From Prevotella sp. CAG:1092 (GTDB lineage: Bacteria; Bacteroidota; Bacteroidia; Bacteroidales; Bacteroidaceae), in the NCBI GenBank assembly GCA_000436915.1, contig HF994178.1, positions 34,352 to 41,994 on the forward strand: a stretch of DNA of 7,643 nt, in the 5' to 3' direction. The translations under genes were made by a program, and so were the position numbers. Of this stretch, positions 1 through 4,710 are shown piece by piece (the stretch's first letter is position 1; every line of letters starts with the position of its first letter). The notes below the pieces were generated by a model. The model made no database searches, was not told the origin of the DNA, and saw nothing but the letters and a program-made list of their open reading frames with translations.

Positions 1-25
1 CCGCCACAATATATTGCTGTTATTT

Positions 26-1522
26 TTATAGAGTTACTCCGTTCTTAAAGATGGAAATCTCGCGATAACCATTCTTCTCGTTCTGAGTAGGCTCGCCATT
101 TGCTACGGCAATAATCTTGTCGATAAACTTGCTTACCAAAGTCTTCATATCTGTACCCTCAACGAGCTCGCCTGCATTGAAGTCAATCCAGTTGTGCTTG
201 TTGTTGTAGAGCTGTGAGTTGGTAGAAATCTTCATAGTAGGAACAAAGGTTCCAAATGGAGTTCCTCTACCTGTTGTGAACAACACAATCTGACAACCAG
301 CAGAAGCCAAAGCTGTTGACGCTACAAGGTCGTTGCCTGGAGCTGACAAGAGGTTTAGACCCTTGGTCTGAAGACGATCGCCATATTCAAGCACGCCACT
401 AACAGGAGCACGTCCGCACTTCTGTGTACAACCCAAAGCCTTATCCTCGAGAGTTGAAATACCGCCTGCCTTGTTGCCTGGTGATGGGTTTTCGCCTACA
501 GGCTCTCCATGAGATAGGAAGTACTCCTTAAAGTTATTGATGAGTGAAACTGTTTGGTTGAAGAGCTCTTGGTTCTCACAACGATTCATCAATATTGTCT
601 CGGCACCAAACATCTCAGGCACCTCGGTAAGGATAGATGTTCCGCCTTGTGCTACGATATAGTCTGAGAATTCGCCTACGAGTGGATTAGCAGTAATACC
701 GCTAAAGCCATCTGAGCCACCACACTTCAAACCTATGCGAAGTTCGCTTAGTGGAGTTTCTGTGCGCTCGTTGTTGGAAGCCTGTGCGTAAATCTCCTTC
801 AAGAGCTTTAAGCCTTCCTCAAGCTCATCGCCTTGAACCTTCTGTGTTACAAGAAGTTTGATGCGGTCTTTATCGTAGTCGCCAAGCATCTTCATAAACT
901 CATCAGGCTGATTGTTTTCGCAACCTAATGATAGTACCAATACACCACCTGCATTTGGGTGCAAGCAGATGTCGCGAAGCACTTTGCGAGTATTCTCGTG
1001 GTCGCCACTAAGCTGTGAACAGCCATAGTTGTGATGCCAAGCGTGAACGCCATCAATACCCTTGAGGCCTGTTTCTGCTTTGAGCATTTCTGCCAACTTC
1101 TCTGCAATACCATTCACGCAACCTACTGTTGGCACAATCCATATCTCGTTGCGCACACCAACTTCGCCATTTTTGCGATGATAGCCCATGAAGGTACGGT
1201 TTTCGCAAGCGATGTTAAGTTTTTCATTAACAGGTGAATATGTGTACTCGAGAGTTCCCTTAAGATTTGTTTTAATGTTGTTCTCGTTTACCCATTCGCC
1301 TGCTTTTAAGTTTTGCTTAGCATGGCCAATAGGATAACCATACTTAATGATGTTTTCACCCTCAGCCTTGTCCTCAAGAAGAACCTTGTGTCCGGCAGGA
1401 GTGTCTTGGAGTAGGATAATCACTTTGCCATCGATGGCGATAGTCTCACCCTTTGCTAATGGCTTCAGACAAACCACTACATTATCTGCAGGGTTAATCT
1501 TTATGAAATTTGCTTGTTCCAT
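26..1522 (-). CDS. uxaA: Altronate dehydratase (UxaA family)
   Basis: Cytoplasmic D-altronate dehydratase (EC 4.2.1.7) that removes water from altronate to give 2-keto-3-deoxygluconate in hexuronate catabolism. The 498 residues match the family's usual length and are complete. An N-terminal SAF-type domain covers roughly residues 8-90. The large catalytic part follows, with family-type motifs HHNYGCSQ (163-170), LGCENNQ (199-205), KCGGSDGFSG (266-275), GCTQKCG (364-370) and TTGRGTPFG (416-424); the conserved Cys/His residues fit a metal-dependent dehydratase. The ATG at 1520-1522 follows an A-rich leader (AAATAAAAACAA) typical of Bacteroidetes. The gene lies 100 bases downstream of the LacI-family regulator on the same strand, so the two may be cotranscribed. 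Its product is the substrate of KdgK, encoded divergently at 2886. Reaction assignment comes from family similarity; galactarate dehydratase is a related alternative but the length and motifs favour UxaA. Confidence 0.95.
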   Translation of the reverse strand: MEQANFIKINPADNVVVCLKPLAKGETIAIDGKVIILLQDTPAGHKVLLEDKAEGENIIKYGYPIGHAKQNLKAGEWVNENNIKTNLKGTLEYTYSPVNEKLNIACENRTFMGYHRKNGEVGVRNEIWIVPTVGCVNGIAEKLAEMLKAETGLKGIDGVHAWHHNYGCSQLSGDHENTRKVLRDICLHPNAGGVLVLSLGCENNQPDEFMKMLGDYDKDRIKLLVTQKVQGDELEEGLKLLKEIYAQASNNERTETPLSELRIGLKCGGSDGFSGITANPLVGEFSDYIVAQGGTSILTEVPEMFGAETILMNRCENQELFNQTVSLINNFKEYFLSHGEPVGENPSPGNKAGGISTLEDKALGCTQKCGRAPVSGVLEYGDRLQTKGLNLLSAPGNDLVASTALASAGCQIVLFTTGRGTPFGTFVPTMKISTNSQLYNNKHNWIDFNAGELVEGTDMKTLVSKFIDKIIAVANGEPTQNEKNGYREISIFKNGVTL

Positions 1523-1591
1523 TTGTTTTTATTTAGCTTGTTATGTTTATATATATAATAAATGTATTTTTTATAAATATGTATATAGAAT

Positions 1592-1619
1592 TCTTCGTTC
1601 TTCACTCTTCATTCTTCAC
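1592..1619. repeat. Four tandem 7-bp repeats (minus strand RYGAAGA)
   Basis: Read on the minus strand this is GTGAAGA, ATGAAGA, GTGAAGA, ACGAAGA, four heptads with no spacer. It lies between the end of the regulator gene (1623) and uxaA. The rest of the gap (1523-1591) is very AT-rich with no further gene. Function is unknown; comparable short purine-rich repeats occur between genes in Bacteroidales, as far as I recall. Confidence 0.8.
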
Positions 1620-1622
1620 TCC

Positions 1623-2687
1623 CTAAAGCTGTGTTCTTCTATAGAATTCGACATTCTCTTTTGTCAACAACTCTATAGGCATGTAGTTAACGGGTGAAAC
1701 CTTCTTCTTAAGCACTATGGCTTGGAACAAGGCATCGATGCACGAAAAGCCCTGCTGATATGCATGCTGAGCGATAAGGAACGATATACTTCCCTGACGA
1801 AGACATTGAGCATTCTTGCCTACCATATCATAGCCCATTATCTGAACATCGCGACGGTTTGTCTTTAGCAAGAATTCGCCTACTATATGTGCCTTAGAAC
1901 ATAGAGTGATGCAATGGTGTGTAAGAGGGTGGGTTGAGAAGTAATTCTCTAATAATGTGTTAAATTGCTTGCGTGAGCCATCAATAGGCAACTCAAGGTC
2001 TATGATGTTGATGCTTGGAAAATGGTCGCGCATATAATGGCAGAATCCAACTTCGCGGTTTGCTTGCTGCTTACTGAGCACACGGCCTTCCTTTGTGAGC
2101 TTTAACTTCATAATCTCCTTATCTTTCGAAGCTATGAGCATCAACATCTTTGCAGCAAAATATCCACTTGCAAAAGAGTCTTGACCATAGAACGAAAGAG
2201 GCTTGAGGTCTGGCATGTATGAGTCGAGCAATATAAATGGTATATTCTTCTCATGCAAGATGTCTGTAAAGAGTGACGTAACCTCGAGATCTGCTGGCAC
2301 AATAACAACACCATCAGGCTCGCAATCTAAAATAGCCTGATATTGCGCTTTAAACGAATCTTCATTAAAGCGCTCGTAATATATTATTTTCACGTTGATG
2401 TGGAAATCTCGGCGTGTCTCCATAGCCTTCTTTGCACCTTCTTCTATTTCTTCCCAATAAGCTTCTGATTCATGCTTTGGAATAAGAAGGTAGAAAGTAT
2501 ACGATTTGTTGTATGCAAGAGCTGACGCATACATGTTTGGCTGGTAGTTCATTTCTTTTAGAGCCTTTTCAACTTTCTCTCGAGCTGATGGCGACACATT
2601 CGGACGTTTGTGCAACACACGGTCAACTGTGCCAACAGAAACTCCGGCTCTAAGTGCTATATCCTTTATTCTTATTTTTTCGTTCAT
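1623..2687 (-). CDS. LacI-family transcriptional regulator, probable regulator of the uronate genes
   Basis: DNA-binding regulator of 354 residues, the usual LacI/GalR length. The N-terminal helix-turn-helix spans about residues 7-28 (IKDIALRAGVSVGTVDRVLH) and continues into the hinge (RPNVSPSAREKVEKAL, ending in a NYQPN-type segment near 50). Residues from about 64 to the end form a periplasmic-binding-protein-like effector domain. The recognition helix reads TVDRVLH where classical members have TVSRVLN. I chose the ATG at 2685-2687 because the HTH begins a few residues later, as in the family. The frame stays open to 2777, but that extension (MRYFCKNNQNK...) is not LacI-like and would cover the gene's own promoter. 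The gene is divergent from kdgK and upstream of uxaA, so control of hexuronate breakdown is the natural inference. The effector (KDG, a uronate or another sugar) cannot be read from sequence, nor whether it represses or activates. Confidence 0.9.
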   Translation of the reverse strand: MNEKIRIKDIALRAGVSVGTVDRVLHKRPNVSPSAREKVEKALKEMNYQPNMYASALAYNKSYTFYLLIPKHESEAYWEEIEEGAKKAMETRRDFHINVKIIYYERFNEDSFKAQYQAILDCEPDGVVIVPADLEVTSLFTDILHEKNIPFILLDSYMPDLKPLSFYGQDSFASGYFAAKMLMLIASKDKEIMKLKLTKEGRVLSKQQANREVGFCHYMRDHFPSINIIDLELPIDGSRKQFNTLLENYFSTHPLTHHCITLCSKAHIVGEFLLKTNRRDVQIMGYDMVGKNAQCLRQGSISFLIAQHAYQQGFSCIDALFQAIVLKKKVSPVNYMPIELLTKENVEFYRRTQL

Positions 2688-2693
2688 AGTCTG

Positions 2694-2709
2694 ACTTTTG
2701 TGCAAAAGT
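2694..2709. promoter_or_regulatory. Candidate operator palindrome at the regulator promoter
   Basis: ACTTTTGTGCAAAAGT is a 16-base inverted repeat (7-base arms, 2-base centre). It overlaps the regulator's -7 box and its expected transcription start. Its core resembles the palindromes at 2756-2771 and 2810-2822. An autoregulatory LacI-type operator is inferred, not shown. Part of the symmetry comes from the TTTG of the -7 box. Confidence 0.45.
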
Positions 2710-2735
2710 AGCAATAAAAGTTGAATTGTGCGAAA
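2703..2735 (-). promoter_or_regulatory. Promoter of the LacI-family regulator
   Basis: Minus strand carries TACTTTTG (2710 to 2703), an exact match to the Bacteroidetes -7 consensus TAnnTTTG. A -33-like TTTC (2735-2732) lies 21 bases upstream. Transcription would start near 2696-2699, giving a leader of only about ten bases before the ATG at 2687. Confidence 0.6.
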
Positions 2736-2740
2736 GCACA
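2727..2740. promoter_or_regulatory. Palindrome TGTGC-GAAA-GCACA, possible operator
   Basis: A perfect 5-bp inverted repeat around GAAA, overlapping the -33 region of the regulator promoter. It shares the 11-mer TTGTGCRAAAG with the palindrome at 2694-2709, and the two copies are 28 bases apart. It could be a second operator half or a small hairpin; it lies upstream of both expected transcripts, so a DNA site is more likely. Confidence 0.4.
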
Positions 2741-2755
2741 GCCTTTTATTTTGGT

Positions 2756-2771
2756 TATTTTTGCAAAAATA
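2756..2771. promoter_or_regulatory. Perfect 16-bp palindrome, candidate operator
   Basis: TATTTTTGCAAAAATA is fully self-complementary and sits about midway between the two divergent start sites. Its TTTTGCAAAA core recurs in looser form in the other palindromes. LacI-family operators are typically even palindromes of 14-20 bp with a central CG; here the centre is GC, which tempers the assignment. Confidence 0.45.
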
Positions 2772-2782
2772 CCGCATTTTAT

Positions 2783-2813
2783 TTTCTTAATATGAAAAAT
2801 ATCGTTACTTTTG
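2783..2813 (+). promoter_or_regulatory. Promoter of kdgK (probably kdgK-eda operon)
   Basis: TACTTTTG at 2806-2813 matches the Bacteroidetes -7 consensus exactly. TTTC at 2783-2786 lies 19 bases upstream as a -33-like element. The start would fall near 2818-2821, leaving an AT-rich leader of about 65 bases that contains two copies of TAATTAAC (2856-2871) and ends in an A-rich stretch (AAAAAGAAAAGAA) before the ATG. Confidence 0.65.
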
Positions 2814-2822
2814 CAATGCAAA
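2810..2822. promoter_or_regulatory. Candidate operator palindrome at the kdgK start site
   Basis: TTTGCA-A-TGCAAA is a perfect inverted repeat that overlaps the -7 box and predicted start of kdgK. A repressor bound here would block transcription. Odd spacing distinguishes it from the even palindromes at 2694 and 2756. Confidence 0.4.
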
Positions 2823-2885
2823 CGAAAGAATTAATCATTATTAAAACGAATTACATAATTAACTAATTAACTAAAAAGAAAAGAA

Positions 2886-3908
2886 ATGGCTAAGATTGTA
2901 ACATTAGGCGAGATTATGCTTCGCCTTTCGCCAAACGGCAACGACCGCTTTATACAGAGTGATTTATTCCGTATCATTCCTGGTGGTGGTGAGGCTAATG
3001 TGGCAGTAAGTGTGGCTAACTATGGTCACGAAGCTTACTTTGTTTCTAAATTGCCAAAGCATGAAATCGGTCAAATTGCTGTCAACGCTCTCCGTCGTTA
3101 TGGCGTTAATACCGACTTCGTAGCTCGTGGTGGTGATAGAGTAGGTCTATACTATGCAGAAACAGGTGCTAGCATGCGTCCTTCAAAGGTTATCTACGAC
3201 CGTGCTCATAGCTCTATCGCAGAGGCTGATCCTTCAGACTTCGATTTCGATGCTATCATGGAAGGTGCACAATGGTTCCATTGGTCTGGTATCACTCCTG
3301 CTATTAGCGACAAGGCTGCTGAACTTACTAAGTTGGCTTGTGAGGCTGCAAAGCGTCATGGCGTAACAGTTTCTGTTGATCTTAACTTCCGCAAGAAGCT
3401 TTGGACATCAGAAAAGGCTATCTCTGTTATGCGTCCTTTGATGAAGTATGTTGATGTTTGCATTGGTAACGAGGAAGATGCACAGCTTTGTCTCGGTTTT
3501 AAGCCAGATGCTGACGTAGAAGGTGGTAAGACTGATGCTGAGGGATACTATGGTATCTTCAAGGGCATGATGGAAGAGTTCGGATTCAAGTATGTTGTTT
3601 CTACTCTCCGTGAGTCTATGTCTGCAACACACAACGGCTGGAAGGCTCTTATTTATAATGGTAAGGAGTTTTATCAGAGCAAGCACTATGATATTATGCC
3701 TATCATCGACCGTGTAGGTGGTGGTGACTCATTCTCTGGTGGTCTTATCCACGGTCTTCTTACAAAGGAGACTCAGGGCGAGGCTCTTGAGTTTGCAGTT
3801 GCAGCTTCAGCTTTGAAGCACACTGTCCCTGGCGACTTCAACCTCGTTTCTGTAGAAGAGGTAGAGAGCCTTGCTGGTGGTAACGCAAATGGTCGTGTTC
3901 AGCGCTAA
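2886..3908 (+). CDS. kdgK: 2-keto-3-deoxygluconate kinase (PfkB family)
   Basis: Cytoplasmic sugar kinase (EC 2.7.1.45) that phosphorylates KDG to KDPG using ATP. The 340 residues form a full PfkB/ribokinase fold. The N-terminal sugar-binding signature GGGEANVAVSVANYG is at residues 33-47. DLNFRKKLW (165-173) matches the D-N-R-x-K-L-W segment of KDG kinases. The C-terminal PfkB signature DRVGGGDSFSGG (275-286) contains the anion hole GGG and the probable catalytic base Asp281. The ATG follows an A-rich leader with a Bacteroidetes promoter 73 bases upstream. The order kdgK then eda places the two KDG-processing steps in one transcript, with uxaA, which makes KDG, divergent. Other PfkB sugars (fructose, ribose, 2-keto-gluconate) are possible by fold alone; the neighbours make KDG by far the best call. 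Confidence 0.93.
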   Translation: MAKIVTLGEIMLRLSPNGNDRFIQSDLFRIIPGGGEANVAVSVANYGHEAYFVSKLPKHEIGQIAVNALRRYGVNTDFVARGGDRVGLYYAETGASMRPSKVIYDRAHSSIAEADPSDFDFDAIMEGAQWFHWSGITPAISDKAAELTKLACEAAKRHGVTVSVDLNFRKKLWTSEKAISVMRPLMKYVDVCIGNEEDAQLCLGFKPDADVEGGKTDAEGYYGIFKGMMEEFGFKYVVSTLRESMSATHNGWKALIYNGKEFYQSKHYDIMPIIDRVGGGDSFSGGLIHGLLTKETQGEALEFAVAASALKHTVPGDFNLVSVEEVESLAGGNANGRVQR

Positions 3909-3918
3909 ATAAAGTAAA

Positions 3919-3967
3919 AGGGAGAGTAAAATGTTCGGTTGTCTAAATCAACTCTTTTACTCTTCCT
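3919..3967 (+). promoter_or_regulatory. Intergenic RNA hairpin between kdgK and eda
   Basis: AGGGAGAGTAAAA (3919-3931) pairs with TTTTACTCTTCCT (3955-3967) over 13 bp with one G-U pair. The 23-base loop holds a further GTTG/CAAC stem. No T-run follows (the next bases are AATTAAAC), so it is not a classical terminator. It starts 11 bases after the kdgK stop. An mRNA-stabilising or processing hairpin, or a weak attenuator giving unequal kdgK and eda levels, would fit. Confidence 0.5.
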
Positions 3968-3968
3968 A

Positions 3969-3996
3969 ATTAAACATTAAACAATAAACATTAAAC
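3969..3996. repeat. Four tandem 7-bp repeats (ATTAAAC type)
   Basis: ATTAAAC, ATTAAAC, AATAAAC, ATTAAAC run without spacers, followed by a degenerate ATTATAT. The block directly precedes the eda start and so forms its unstructured, A-rich translation-initiation leader. The unit differs from the purine-rich heptads at 1592-1619 although both blocks are 28 bases long. Confidence 0.85.
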
Positions 3997-4008
3997 ATTA
4001 TATAGATA

Positions 4009-4710
4009 ATGGCAAAGTTTAGCAAAATGCAGGTTATGGCAGCCATGAAGGCTACCGGTATGGGACCTGTATTCTTCCACAAGGCCGGTATGGTACCTGT
4101 ATTCTTCCACAAGGATGTAGAAGTTTGCAAGAATGTTATCAAGGCTTGCTACGAGGGTGGTGTACGTGTATTCGAATTCACTAACCGTGGTGACTTCGCA
4201 CACGAAATCTTTGGCGAGTTGGTAAAGTGGGCAGACAAAGAGTGTCCAGAGTTGATTCTCGGTGCTGGTACAGTTGTTGATGCAGGTACAGCTTCTTTGT
4301 ATCTCCAGATTGGTGCTAACTTCATCGTTGGTCCTAACTTTAACCCTGAGATTGCACCTGTTTGCAACCGTCGTTTGGTTCCATATAGCCCAGGTTGTGG
4401 TTCTGTTACAGAAATCAACAACGCTCAGGCTGCTGGTTGCGACGTAACAAAGGTATTCCCTGCAGGCAACGTAGGTGGTCCTTCATTCGTTAAGAATGTA
4501 ATGGCGCCTTTACGTTGGAGCAACATCATGGTTACTGGTGCTGTTGAACCAACGGAAGAAAACCTCACTCCTTGGATCAAGGCTGGTGTATTGTGCGTTG
4601 GTATGGGTTCAAAATTGTTCCCAAGCGACGTTGTTGCAGCTAAGAACTGGAAGGCTATTACTGATAAGTGTGCAGAAGCTCTTGGATACATTGCTAAGGC
4701 TCGTGCATAA
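4009..4710 (+). CDS. eda: KDPG/KHG aldolase (bifunctional 2-keto-3-deoxy-6-phosphogluconate / 4-hydroxy-2-oxoglutarate aldolase)
   Basis: Class I aldolase that splits KDPG into pyruvate and glyceraldehyde-3-phosphate, the last dedicated step of uronate breakdown. The catalytic residues of the family are visible by comparison with E. coli Eda from memory: Glu56 and Arg60 in VFEFTNR, Thr88 in GAGT, Pro109 in VGP, and the Schiff-base Lys148 in VTKVFP. The 233 residues are about ten more than expected for the Bacteroidetes form because residues 16-35 contain a near-exact ten-residue duplication (GMGPVFFHKA then GMVPVFFHKD) over the first beta strand of the TIM barrel. Downstream residues remain in frame and intact, so the enzyme may still be active. 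The ATG at 4009 follows a heptad-repeat leader. The stop (4708-4710) overlaps the proposed GTG start of the next gene, and a strong terminator follows at once. Confidence 0.93.
   Translation: MAKFSKMQVMAAMKATGMGPVFFHKAGMVPVFFHKDVEVCKNVIKACYEGGVRVFEFTNRGDFAHEIFGELVKWADKECPELILGAGTVVDAGTASLYLQIGANFIVGPNFNPEIAPVCNRRLVPYSPGCGSVTEINNAQAAGCDVTKVFPAGNVGGPSFVKNVMAPLRWSNIMVTGAVEPTEENLTPWIKAGVLCVGMGSKLFPSDVVAAKNWKAITDKCAEALGYIAKARA
4055..4114 (+). repeat. 30-bp in-frame tandem duplication inside eda
   Basis: Bases 4055-4084 and 4085-4114 are identical except at one position (G at 4064, T at 4094), 29 of 30 matches. The mismatch changes GGA (Gly19) to GTA (Val29). The second copy reads MVPVFFHKD, which is the family-like sequence, so the first copy appears to be the altered one. 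The low divergence implies a recent event, or a sequencing/assembly artefact. Confidence 0.95.

Noticed and set aside
7..16. Palindrome CAATATATTG just downstream of uxaA
   Set aside because: It is short, AT-rich and at the window edge; there is too little context to call a terminator or operator.
1559..1566. Minus-strand TACATTTA as a -7 box for uxaA
   Set aside because: It lacks the final G of TAnnTTTG, has no convincing -33 element, and lies in sequence so AT-rich that near matches are expected. Cotranscription with the regulator is equally possible.
1347..1697. 116-codon plus-strand frame spanning the uxaA start and the intergenic gap
   Set aside because: It overlaps uxaA and the regulator end antisense, and its translation looks like no known protein. 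It stays open only because the opposite-strand coding sequence lacks stops there.
2688..2777. N-terminal extension of the LacI-family gene to an ATG at 2777
   Set aside because: The extra 30 residues do not resemble LacI proteins, and they would be encoded across the gene's own promoter and operator-like palindromes. The ATG at 2687 puts the helix-turn-helix at its usual position.
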